Source: Arthrobotrys musiformis (Eukaryota > Ascomycota > Orbiliomycetes > Orbiliales > Orbiliaceae). Taken from it: DNA of 64,000 bases. The notes below the pieces were generated by a model. That model searched no databases, was not told the DNA's origin, and saw only the letters and a program-made list of their open reading frames with translations. Every line of letters begins with the position of its first letter. Within the stretch, counting starts at the first letter, position 1. This document shows positions 12,201-22,390 of this stretch, one piece after another. Position numbers and translations under genes: made by a program. The DNA is taken from positions 1 through 64,000 of the forward strand of contig JAVHJL010000008.1 of NCBI GenBank assembly GCA_036971715.1. The letters run 5' to 3'.

Positions 12201-13803
12201 CACACATAATCGGATACTCTCACCGGAGGGTTCAGGGCCTTTCTAGTGAATTTCTCTTGCGATACTCGAGCTCCATACCGGGGTCCCCAGCGTTAGATCC
12301 ACTACGAGTCCATTTATATCAACCAGACTCCCCTATAATTACCGAGTAAGTATCTAATTTTATCAGGGACTAGACTTTCGGCGATTCGCATTCGGACATT
12401 CGTTCCTTGTTAATGTTGTTCAGCCGTGTATAGGACAGTATATATATACATAGCGGGAACGCTTTTCATACCCAGGGTCGCGCATTTCTCGGCGCCCCTT
12501 TGGCTTCAGCTCGGACCCAAAATTCTATGCTGCAAGCTCTAAATGCGTACACTGCTTGGAATTAGTAGGAAATCGGTCTCATCAAAGAGGATTGCGGCTG
12601 AGGATCTCGGGCGTGTGTCTCTGGACACCAACATTATCTCGAATATTTTGAATGAGAGGCCCATCTATCTATGGATGGATATTATTTCATGGAGTTCGAA
12701 GACTTTGCTATGCTGATTTGCAATCTTGAAGTACTTTATGAGCTCTAAATTGCAGGTAAGATTAAAATACCGGGGTGTTGTCAAGATTCTGAAAGGTGAT
12801 CATGGCATCGAGGTAATTGACGGACCATGTGCCAGCCAGGCGCCCTCCGAGCTCTGAGCTCGCTTTCACGGTCAGTATGACCGCCGTTTCCCAAATCCTC
12901 CGGCCCGCAAAACGCGGAAGGCATTGAAGCGGTACGAACCCGATTTTAAAGAGGCTAAGAAAGGTAGGTACTCCCCCACCAATATAATATCGTGCCATAG
13001 ATATATCTGCACCGCCGCATATGCACAGGGCTTAAACATACTTACGTATATACCACGCTAATACAATATATTCCTGCTTTATGTTTTTGTAGGCTAGTCC
13101 AAAGTAATGCCGGGCGCGGGCAGGCCTCGCGAGGGCCACGCCAACAACTACTCCTTGAAAACCGCGGACGAAAGGTTCCTGATGCTTTTAGAATAATTTT
13201 GAGCCTTCAAAAGATCACGGTATATTGTATTGATATCAAAACCCTTAAGTTCGATCTGTCGAGTTAGGGTCACCCGCCCCAGACACGCGACCTTAACGAT
13301 TGCTTTTGCTTTCTGCCCATCTTCAGCAGTAATCAAGTCTCCTCAGTTGGTGTACTTACAATCAAGTCTTCTCAGTTGATGTACTTAAGCACTTGCAGTC
13401 TTCAATATACGAACTTCATCTCGATATATCTCAGGCTTTGATTCGGCAAACCTCGGATGATCGCTTTTATGCAATTATCAGACCCATGAGAATAGAAGGA
13501 GGCTTTCGATACATCAGATTGCGGAGGCAGGGAAACGCTACCGGCGAACTGTTTTCTAGACTGCGGAAGGTTTAATAGAACGAACTTAAGACGGCCATGG
13601 AAAAGACCTCGCATCACGCGAGAATCTTTTCTCTAGGCGCTTAAGGCCGAAACATGTGCGAAAATATTACTGTAATGTCGTGACAATCGGAGCGATGCCT
13701 CCTGGTATCCCATGCCCACCCCATCTACTTGCACTGCTGGCCAAATTGTCCGATATTTTACAAACGATTTGTATTTTAATATTCTGCGCATGCATCCCAA
13801 TAC
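6280..13803. other. 7.5 kb gene-poor subtelomeric desert
   Basis: No frame here resembles a known family and most are under 100 codons. Base composition looks ordinary, not strongly AT-rich, so heavy RIP is not obvious by eye. I saw no long terminal repeats, transposase or reverse-transcriptase motifs. It contains one 29-bp tandem duplication (13331-13387). Some eroded coding sequence may remain that I cannot recognise. Confidence 0.5.
13331..13387. repeat. Tandem duplication, 29-bp period, two copies
   Basis: Copy 1 starts at 13331 and copy 2 at 13360; both begin AATCAAGTCT and end GTACTTA. The 28 aligned bases differ at two places, one C/T and one G/A. It lies in otherwise empty sequence about 450 bp beyond the stop of the Zn2Cys6 gene. 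Confidence 0.85.
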
Positions 13804-16016
13804 TCATAAGCCGAAACCAAATTCCCAAGCAGCGAGATTGTTAAAAAACGCCAGATCTACGCCTTCTAGAACCCAATCATCCAAATCGAGCGTAAGCTGG
13901 GAAGCCAAATTACCTTCATTCTCAGATCCAACAAAATCCTTGTTGAGTGGAATCTCATTCAACTGGTCCACTCCTATGGGCTCAGGTGATAGGCAAGCAT
14001 CAGCTGCCAACCGCCTAGGAATATTCTCATAGTCTGACAGATGAGTTGGCTGGGGCCCGCCACCGTTCATGAAAGGCCCCTGTCTATTGGAGGCGATTGA
14101 CATACTACCAGCTGCCGTCTCTGTCTGCGAGGCTAGGGTTACCCGTTCTGACGATGGAACGGGACGATGCTCAATCCGAATCGTCCCGCAATATGGTACC
14201 TGAATGCTGACTTTATCGAAGCCCTCCTCAGAGTCACCCACTGGCTGAGATTCACTCAGAGCAGTTTCTGCGGAGACGCTAATATAGTAAAACCCTCCTT
14301 TCACAGAATTACTCTCGATAGCTAAAAGGGGTTTAAGGATGCTGGAAATACTCCGAGCAACAGCGTCATCGTTCTCGATGGCCATTGTTTCCATGAGCTC
14401 AACAGTACGTTCGAGTAGCCCACGGTCGCTTGATCGCTGATGACGGATAGATTGGAAAGTGGTGCATGTGGCGCTAACGCCCCGGGGGCGCATCGCCTGC
14501 ATATGTGCAAGACATAGGGCGGTGCCTGCAACGAAAGCTATAAAGTCGATGCCTCTGCAGTAGGCAGGGGCAGAATTGGCGCTCCGGCATGCTACAAATC
14601 GCACCAAAACCTCACGACTTGAGCTCGCCGCAATCATTCTGTTGTAATCGTAACTGAACTGCTGCGAATATGGAAGTAGCATATATGGCAGATGGATCTG
14701 GACTAACAGATGGTAATGCGCGAATTGAGTCGTCAAACGCACTGATTCTTCGACTTCCTTCGCACTATCGCCGCAAAAAGTTGCCAACGCTGGATTCATA
14801 AACCACCACTGCGGCGGCATTAAAGCGGCGGCATCTCTGACCATTTGGTCAAGCTTCTGAGTTAAATTAAGATCAACCCGCTCTTTACTATTGAGCTGAA
14901 GGAAAAGACCAGTAGCAGCTGATTCTGCGCGCTCCATGCGCTCCAACGCTGTGCAGCCATCAAGCATCTTTGGCTCAGCAAACGAGCTTTCGGCCGTTCC
15001 CTGTGGAAGACCTAGCATCAGTGACAAATAGCGGTCAGAAACCACTAACCGGAACCACAAGTATTTCGGATCGATACGGCTTCGTGTCTCTCGCTTGAGC
15101 GTGGCTATAGGGTATACTGCCTCATCGGCGACATGGAGCCTCAGCATTTGCGCTATGCTCATGGCCCGACGATTCACAAGCCAAGCACGACGGAGGCTAC
15201 CGGCGTTATTCAAATACATACTCTCCATCATCACACACTCGATCCCCTCGAGCGTAGTTATTAGCTCGTCGTTTGTAGTTACGAGCCTGACGGCAGCATT
15301 GAATGCGCGAGACATTACATCTCGGTAACTCGAGCTCATATTAGCCAGCGCGTCAACTGCAGGCGTCGGAAGGCTTTGCAGGAGAGAGGCTAGGAGTAAT
15401 AGCTTCCTTGCCACCAGAACCGGATGCATTTCCTGATGAGGCGGCTGCAACACATCCCGCCAAGTAGGCATTCCTCCAGCAAATAATTCTGCATATGGCT
15501 GGCAGATCAAGCCGTGGAGCAATGCCGATACCCCAACCGGAGCGCTGAGTATCAGATCAAGGTCGGCGTCATTAGGCCATTCTAATATCAGGGCGCGGGA
15601 TGTACTTTCTAACCCAGATTTTTCAAGATCCAAGTTTGAAATGACCGGGGCGAAGGCATCCACATTGCGTTTCGGTCCACCCATGCGTTGAGCACGTAGC
15701 TTTAAGTTGCGCTTTGCACCCATCAGCGGAATTTCTAGCCCAAACAAGGAATAAGTTTACTTACACCCTCATTGCCCCGCTCAGCCGGTCTTCTGATCGG
15801 AGAGTCAAGCCGGCGGTCGTCGGCGCATGCATTGCTTGCCGTTTCATCTTCGTACTCCTGGCCAATGCACCGAGTTTGGCGACTTTTGCACCCATCACAA
15901 ACAGAATTTCGAGGTGTCGCAAAGGTGCATCGTATCTTTCGTCGTTTGCATTCCCAGCAGCTTTGGGTTCCCTTTCGCACCTTCCGCATCCCTCCCGTAT
16001 TGAATCCCTTCTCCAT
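13804..16016 (-). CDS. Zn2Cys6 fungal transcription factor
   Basis: A nuclear DNA-binding regulator. Start ATG at 16016; the frame to 16043 only adds a TTG start. Exon 1 is 16016-15765. The donor GTAAGT is at 15764 and the acceptor is either 15712 (53-nt intron, 719 aa) or 15700 (65-nt intron, 715 aa); both keep frame. The binuclear zinc cluster is complete: C20, C23, C30, C40, C43, C50 (spacing C-x2-C-x6-C-x9-C-x2-C-x6-C) with the basic stretch KRRKIR. The long second exon looks like a fungal middle-homology region, alpha-helical, with segments such as LWFRLVVSDRYLSLMLGLPQ. The C-terminus is acidic and hydrophobic (LDLDDWVLEGVDLAFFNN), a plausible activation region. It lies 494 bp downstream of the AMID-like gene on the same strand; a 16-bp GC-rich palindrome sits about 175 bp upstream of its start. 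Confidence 0.9.
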
Positions 16017-16190
16017 TTGTAGCAGGTGTCCGAAAGTTCTCAAAGTGATTGTTGTAGCTTAGTTGTTTGATGCCGCTCCATCGAATCCACCTACAGGTCC
16101 TGTAGGATGAACCTCCACCCCGAGCTCCGCGGATCCGGAACGATTAATATAATGATTGATGGTGCATGTCGGTTTGAGATGGTTGCACGG

Positions 16191-16206
16191 TTCCGCCGCG
16201 GCGGAA
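16191..16206. promoter_or_regulatory. 16-bp perfect palindrome upstream of the Zn2Cys6 gene
   Basis: TTCCGCCGCGGCGGAA equals its own reverse complement. It holds CCG and CGG triplets in everted order, the half-sites recognised by Zn2Cys6 dimers. It sits about 175 bp before the regulator's ATG, so autoregulation or recruitment of a related factor is plausible. Function is inferred only. Confidence 0.4.
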
Positions 16207-16509
16207 CAGGTTGTGAAAATACCACAATTAGGAAGTGTTGCAGGTCTGGGTACGAGACAAAAGTGTTGCACGAGGTCGACATGCGAGGGCCTGACACAAT
16301 CGATGCAATCTCACATCTATATCCTCCAAATTTTAAAACCATAAACTCTAGCGCGAGGCAGCATCCTATTGCAAAACGATTAACGGGCTTAGTATTGTAA
16401 TATGAAGTTTGAACAATACATATTTAAATAATCCACAAGTTATAGACCCGAGTGTGTGACAGCCAGCGCTGTAACTAAAGCTCGATTAACCCCATTCAAT
16501 ATTCTCCTT

Positions 16510-17736
16510 CTAGACCATGTTCCCATTCACGGTCGCAGAAACGTTGCGAATCATATAATCACGGCCCTTAACAAGCCAAATTAGGAAGCTTGGAAGCCCC
16601 CATCCGTTCACAGCACCTACGCCCCTCGGGCCAATGGGGACAGCTTGTGTCTCGGAGTTATTGGGAGTGAACAAGCGATCTGGTTCGTTGGGCTGCGAAT
16701 CTGACCCATCGGAAGAGGTTGCTGCTTCAAGCAAGTCACGCTTGATGTTGGCTACGATGACGGGGATTGTAGCGTAAAGGTTGTGAAACCCTCCACGAGA
16801 ATAGTCGCCGACATCGCCAGCCACGTAAACGCGGGGTCCAGCGGCTTCAGCACGGAGAGTTGCGTGGTTGGTTTTGATGTAGCCCTGGTCGTTCTTGAGG
16901 TCCGCAGGAGCGTAACTACTATTAGGCGTGATACCCCAAGCGGGGATGTACACGTCGGCAGTCCATTGCTCGCCGTTGGATAGATGAACGGTGGTCTTGC
17001 CGTCGGCATCGGTGGTGGAAGAAACGACGCTGACGTTGTATACGACGTCCACGCCGACTTGGTTTAGGTATATTTCAGCTGTAAGCGCACGCGGTTTGCT
17101 AAGGACAGGCAAAAGTTTGTCCCTGTTGGTGACCAGAGTAACTTTAGCCTTGGGGTTGGAGGGCCGGGAGCTAAACCAGCCTGCGGAGCCGTTGAGGAAG
17201 TGGCCTGCTTCGCCTGCCACTTCTACACCAGTCGGTCCACCCCCAGAGACGATGACGGATACAGCCGAAGCAAACTTCTTATTCAAGTCCTCAATAGCAG
17301 CCTTGGTGATGGTATGGTCGCCGTGGAGGGAGGTGGCGGGAGAAGGAGTACGGGTTCCAGTAGCAAGGACAAGCGCGTAATATGGCAGCGTCGTCTGAGT
17401 GTTTTGGTCATTTGCAAGCTCCACGGTAACGGTACGGCCTCCGACATCCCAGGACACGGCCGTACCATGAATGACGGTGTACAACGAGGAATCGTATGAC
17501 TTAAATCCATCAGCGATAGGCGCGAAAAGCTTCTCAGCAGGAAGAAGCGCAGCCGACACCACGGAGCGTGGGCTACCGGTGTTCCAGAAGAAATGGGAGG
17601 AGCTGTCGATGATATATAGATGGTATTTCTTGCCCAATTTCCTCAGTTCCGGTTCAATGTGCTTGAGGAACGAGTGGGCGACGCCGAGGCCAGCCCCTGA
17701 CCCGCCTAAGATGATAAAGTTTTGTGTTTCCGACAT
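16510..17736 (-). CDS. AMID-like FAD-dependent pyridine nucleotide oxidoreductase
   Basis: A single-exon gene of 408 aa, start ATG at 17736. It belongs to the AIF-homologous AMID/FSP1-type flavoproteins, which pass electrons from NAD(P)H to quinones or other acceptors. Visible motifs are an N-terminal FAD-binding GGSGAGLG (residues 11-18), an ATGTRTPSP segment, a second dinucleotide fold with SGGGPTGVEVAGE for NAD(P)H, and the late FAD motif VYVAGDVGDYS. The C-terminus has a hydrophobic stretch (GLPSFLIWLVKG) that may contact membrane. Length fits the family. Many fungal paralogues sit in accessory or secondary-metabolite clusters; here the neighbours are a Zn2Cys6 regulator and a broken NmrA-like gene. 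The substrate cannot be deduced. Its promoter carries a 20-bp direct repeat. Confidence 0.9.
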   Translation of the reverse strand: MSETQNFIILGGSGAGLGVAHSFLKHIEPELRKLGKKYHLYIIDSSSHFFWNTGSPRSVVSAALLPAEKLFAPIADGFKSYDSSLYTVIHGTAVSWDVGGRTVTVELANDQNTQTTLPYYALVLATGTRTPSPATSLHGDHTITKAAIEDLNKKFASAVSVIVSGGGPTGVEVAGEAGHFLNGSAGWFSSRPSNPKAKVTLVTNRDKLLPVLSKPRALTAEIYLNQVGVDVVYNVSVVSSTTDADGKTTVHLSNGEQWTADVYIPAWGITPNSSYAPADLKNDQGYIKTNHATLRAEAAGPRVYVAGDVGDYSRGGFHNLYATIPVIVANIKRDLLEAATSSDGSDSQPNEPDRLFTPNNSETQAVPIGPRGVGAVNGWGLPSFLIWLVKGRDYMIRNVSATVNGNMV

Positions 17737-18837
17737 TGCGACAGTGGGATAGGTCTATAAAACTCAAAGAATGCGGTCGATCGCGGGTGTAGAAGGGTAT
17801 ACAAGTTCGTACTCAATTGATTAGATGTTAAGGGGTTTGAAGACGGTTGTTGCGCGGTTCGGAAGTTACCTAATTATAGTTGCGCGGTTCGGAGGTTAAT
17901 TGCGGTATCAAACAGTGACCCCCACCCTCAAACATAAATAAAGCCCTAACAAAAAGACCACGTTCGTTTGTCTCGTGTCCAGCCATCCTCCCAGTTACAT
18001 CCAAATCAAATCAGTGTGTACACGTGTGTCTGGTACAGTAGCCAGTAGTTTATCCCCAGGATAAGTTTGATTGAGTCTTATGCATATATGGTAGCACTAT
18101 TGGCATCTACATTGAAATAAATCATGTGTTTGTAGCTTAAATTTGTGAATTAAGTGCGTCAGCCCTGTAAATAAGGCGTTCATAGGCTTGCGAATACCCG
18201 AATGTCTACGGCAGCCATGAATTGTATACACGTCCAGACGTCTAACTCGAATCGCAGCCTTACGGATCATATGTCATCTTCATAAACCCACGAATCAACT
18301 GCATATAACGTAATGAATTATACAACCAGTATCTAATACTAAGTAGATTGGAAAATTTTGTGACTTTAACCAGAGGAAACGGGAATAAGCTTATAACGGA
18401 GTAGGTTGTATACATGTATCACATCGGAGGGTTGCAGCGCATTTTAGAAATTCTGAGGCTATTGAAATTGGTCGTGAATCTAGAATACCACAAGTGTGAT
18501 GTGTTGCACGCGTGGCCACTCCACCGCGGACATTTCGGAGCCAGAGAAACCCGGGCCAGGAGACCGCGGTCCTATCCATCTCTATCAAGCTATTAAGCAT
18601 TCAAACCCAAGAAATTTAAATACCAATTTGAGTATTTTAATGGTCAATCAGAATCTATGTAAACCCTCCCCTCCACCCCTATTCCATTCCCAACTTACGA
18701 TCCAGCCGACTAGACTGCCTTCACAACTTTTCACCTTGAGACTTCTGAGCATCCGTCGAAATACCAATAATACTATACCATTCACATTGCCAATAGGGGG
18801 CGCACCGATATCATAATACCCCGGCAATACGTACAAG
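17737..18837. other. Promoter and intergenic region between AMID-like gene and NmrA relic
   Basis: About 1.1 kb with no supportable gene. The first 170 bp hold a direct repeat in the AMID-like promoter. The rest is AT-rich near 18060-18400 with only short frames. Confidence 0.5.
17849..17898. promoter_or_regulatory. Direct repeat in the AMID-like gene promoter
   Basis: Two copies of a 20-bp element with core GCGCGGTTCGGA start at 17849 and 17879, exactly 30 bp apart, with one A/G difference. They lie 113-162 bp before the AMID-like ATG. The core contains CGGTTCGG, which has CGG triplets usable by Zn2Cys6 factors. Role as an operator is inferred. Confidence 0.45.
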
Positions 18838-19625
18838 ATGGTGAACGTCACTATAGCCGGCGGCACTGGGCGTATGTTGACCCACAGGCATAAGCATCAC
18901 ATGCATAAACGTCGATCTACTAGAAACTAGTAGAGCGGCCAAAATTCAGAGGTCTCCCAAGAGATCATTGATTCTTATTAGAGTTGAAGGAGCATCGCAT
19001 CACGATACTCAGTAGAAAAGGAGTTCCATCGCCGCGCTGATCTTCACCTTACCCTCAAACGTCGCAAACGCGTCAACGACTTCTACGATAATATTCTAGT
19101 AAGCCCCAATAGAACCAAATCTCGTATATGCGGGTCTATCTAAGTTTTGCTCTTCGAGGTACTCATACTCTGTTGTCGTTCATTCAAATTCTTTCTGGTC
19201 TGGATTAAAGGTCACAGAAAAAGCTCCTCAATGCAGCAGTCGCTGCCGGCGTCAAACCTTTCGCGCCAAGCGAATATGGGAGGTACCCGTGTATGCCCAC
19301 TAAGCGCCCTAACTACTTAGTGCAACTAAAAGCGAGCTAATGTTAGAATGAAACCCGGGTACAGCAGGAAGGTGGACAGGATCGATATTTATAACACTCT
19401 ATAGGTATATCCGTATACAGTACAATTTCCAGAGAATGCTAAGCAACTTTTTTAGCTTCAAGAACGAATTCGTGAACCTATGAGAAACATCGTAACACAG
19501 GATTCCTTTCCCGAAAAGTTCCCGATAAAGCCATGATTATCGACCCTGGCGACGAGACAATCGACCCACTTCGTCTAACATCTACGGGTGACGTTTCTAT
19601 ATCAGTAGTGTGGCATACGGACCCT
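18838..19625 (+). pseudogene. NmrA-like / isoflavone-reductase-like family pseudogene
   Basis: Fragments of an NAD(P)-binding NmrA-like protein occur in the right order on the plus strand. An ATG at 18838 opens MVNVTIAGGTGR, the N-terminal Rossmann GGTG motif, followed by a GTATGT donor. Near 18960-19035 are EIIDS and LELKEHRITILSRKG in different frames. Near 19221-19283 is NAAVAAGVKPFAPSEYG, the conserved core of the family. At 19533-19595 is MIIDPGDETIDPLRLTSTGD, the late conserved segment. Between them the frame changes several times and in-frame stops occur (for example TAG near 19411), and the substrate-binding middle region is not readable. A few breaks could be introns, but not all. 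Function is therefore probably lost. Living relatives are NAD(P)-dependent reductases or redox-sensing regulators. Confidence 0.75.
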
Positions 19626-19745
19626 CGCCTTAACTTAGGTCGTCAAGGATTCTCCAAAATAAGGATTGGGCTTCACGAGGGCTTCCTTGGCCCATTCTTT
19701 ATTTTAAAAATTATTGTAACAGATAATTGTTCGCCAGTCTCGTAA

Positions 19746-22390
19746 CCAAACTGTGGTTGTTCCCTGTAACAAACTTTAAGGTTGACAAAAGTATTCCATA
19801 ATTCGCGACCGTTTCACCGCTACTGCCCCTCCCGTCGGCAAACCCAACTTTTCTAGAAACGTTGTACACGTCCCTCCTATGATGATTCGAGTTAGCATCA
19901 TTTTGTTTTATCTTAGAAAAAGAAAGAGTACCCTACCAGGAAGAGCATTTATCAATCCCTTAGTCGGGGCTCCACCCAACAGGGTCACGTCAAATCCAAG
20001 ATTCGGAGGGCACAGAAGCAGGCGGTCCTCACTAGCTTCTTTGTTCGTCGCTCTAATGTCCCGCAACGTATGCCTGTAATTAAGAATAGTTAGTATCTTG
20101 ATTCAACAGGTCTGGCATAGGGTTTGTAGGAATCATGCTCTGCCTTCGTTGCCCGGTCTATGTTGTTCAGTCCTTCCCTTATGATTTCCTGGATGAGAGG
20201 CCGAAGCCTCTCATCGACAGCACGGGCCACGGCCACTTGGATATTGCGTTCAACACTGAGCGACATTTTCACTAGCTTGAAGACCTCGGTTCCGAAGTCT
20301 TCTATCAATTGCTTTGCTTTGTCTCGGTTCGAAAATTCCCTAGGTATGGGCAAACCTGGACTTCCACCTTTCTTAGTGCCTTGGTGGCATAAGCACAAGG
20401 ATGTTAGCCGACCTGAAACAAGATCTTATGCGTACGTACCATAAATGCACAAGTTTGCGTTTATAACATACTTAACAGCCGTAGGAACTTTGGCCTGGAA
20501 AAAAGGGAGGCCTAAAGTAACATCGCGAAAGTTAGCAAACTATATCAAAACAGCAATGCCACGTCGGCCCTAGAAGGAAAGGAAAGACTCACGGGTTTTA
20601 ACACCCTTGGAACCTGTGCCTGAGCGCCTGAAACGGGTGGTGGTAGTATGGTGGTGGCGGTGGAAGGGTGTATGTACGATTGTGTGACGTGATGTCACAG
20701 GAGCAAATGCAGCTCGGGGAAGTTACAAGGCTCGGAGAGGGAAGAGGGAAAATAGGAACAGGAAGGAAGGCGAGGAAAAAGAGGGGAGAAGCAGAAGATA
20801 AATACCTACCTACCTACGTATTGAAGGTCAAAAATATTAACATAAATATTTGTGAAGGCGGCCGATCTTATGTCTGATGGACACCTACCATCAATATCAC
20901 TGAAGAGCTCAGTCTTAGCCTACCTGTTGAGTACCTATTTATTCTGGTAAGAAATATACTTATTGGGTATCTTCATGAGATCATTGCATTGCTGACCCAA
21001 GATACAATTAAGCCATGTCTACTTCAAACGCCTCGCAAATATTTAAATCCAAACCACCCATGCAAATCCTGCTCCTCCCATCCTTCGTGAGAGTAGTCTT
21101 GGTCAACCCCGCTACCAGCTCTATACTGGATTTCTAGCTGCAACGTTGACGAGAAGGATGGCCGGCGTGAGCAACTGTCGACTATCAACTCATCCGTACG
21201 AAGCCTGCCCCAAGGGTACGGTTGAGGAAGACTTCATTAGCTGCCAATGGACAGCACACGACAATAATGTCATTAGCTGTTTCAGAGAAGAGATCGAAGG
21301 ACATGCAACGAGCACTTAAGGTAAAATGCCTAGGGCCGTGGATGTTACCATCAGATATACATACCGAGAATTTGTTCTCCGAGGCCCTGGTCCTCAAAGT
21401 TAGGTAGAACATTTATATCAATACGAATCGTTCCAGCACATCAATGTAAGCAAAAAAGAAGTACAGGGTTCGGCCTCACAGCCGCAAGTTGTGATCGGGC
21501 CTGAATCTGAGATTTGATCTATCATGGGGATCTTAAATTAATCGCTTCTTACATAGAGTTGTCTATCTCAACTACCCCCGCGTGGGCCTTTCCGAAACGC
21601 GGCCGACTATAGAATGGGTTAGAGGGACATGGTTAAGGATAATTACGAGAATTCCATATTTATGTTAGAAAAGGTTTGTGATAGTCTAGAGGCGATGACG
21701 GATCTTTTTTCCCCTTAAAGCTTTAGGGGTGCAAATTCGAGGCGTGACCCTAAGAACCCTCACGCTTCTCGGTCCAGCTTAAAGCAACAGCTCGGCGAAT
21801 TTACAACGAAAAGAAGTGGCAGCTACGCCCAGGGACCGAAATGCGTGTATGCTGGGCTGAGATGGACAGAAAGGCCACGGTTACTGGATTCGAGGCTACA
21901 CAGTTACCCCTGCTGATGTAATTCTAATGCATGCAAGAAGACCGGTCTCTTGTGTTTTTGGGGATCATGATGATTCTGCTTCGTGAGGTTCCGCGAGCAA
22001 ACGAAGCGTTTCAGTTAAAACCGTCACCTAACAAAACAACTTAACATTAGAGAGAAAACTTCTTGAAAGGTTGTTGAAAATATCCTTGAGAATAGAATAA
22101 AAGCGACATCGACTGTTCGCGGTATACTATCTACGATAATCCTAGGTCAATTTAATCAATGAGGAATGATAGCAGCAACCAGGCCCAGACAAAGCAAAAT
22201 TTATATAAGGCTAAACGCAAGGGAATAAACTCGGGCGGGCACTAGAAAGAGGTAAGAGGCTAGACGAAAGCCAATTCAAAGCTGCGATGCTTAGGCTTTT
22301 TTGACCTTTTCACTAGTTCAAAGACCTGGTATGTATTGTTTGACGGATAACCTTTACCTGGGGTTTATTTAAAGGATATTAATTATTCTG
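19746..22390. other. Mostly empty interval with one possible gene fragment
   Basis: Apart from the minus-strand fragment at 20090-20620, only short frames. No repeats or transposon domains recognised. The segment 21900-22390 leads into the helicase relic and may hold its lost N-terminus. Confidence 0.4.
20090..20620 (-). CDS. Possible partial gene, unknown protein (5' end not found)
   Basis: I do not recognise this protein. The last exon (about 20378-20090) encodes a coherent basic, helical sequence: SPGLPIPREFSNRDKAKQLI, then EVFKLVKMSLSVERN and DERLRPLIQEIIREGLNN, ending RPVESRY. The frame extends to 20398 but begins with TTG. Upstream on the minus strand are convincing splice signals: a GTGAGT donor (about 20592), a GCTAAC branch point and TTTAG acceptor, a GTATGT donor (about 20470) and a second GCTAAC before a CAAG acceptor (about 20379). 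This suggests two earlier small exons, but no start ATG joins them. It may be a 5'-truncated gene in the eroding subtelomere. Confidence 0.35.
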
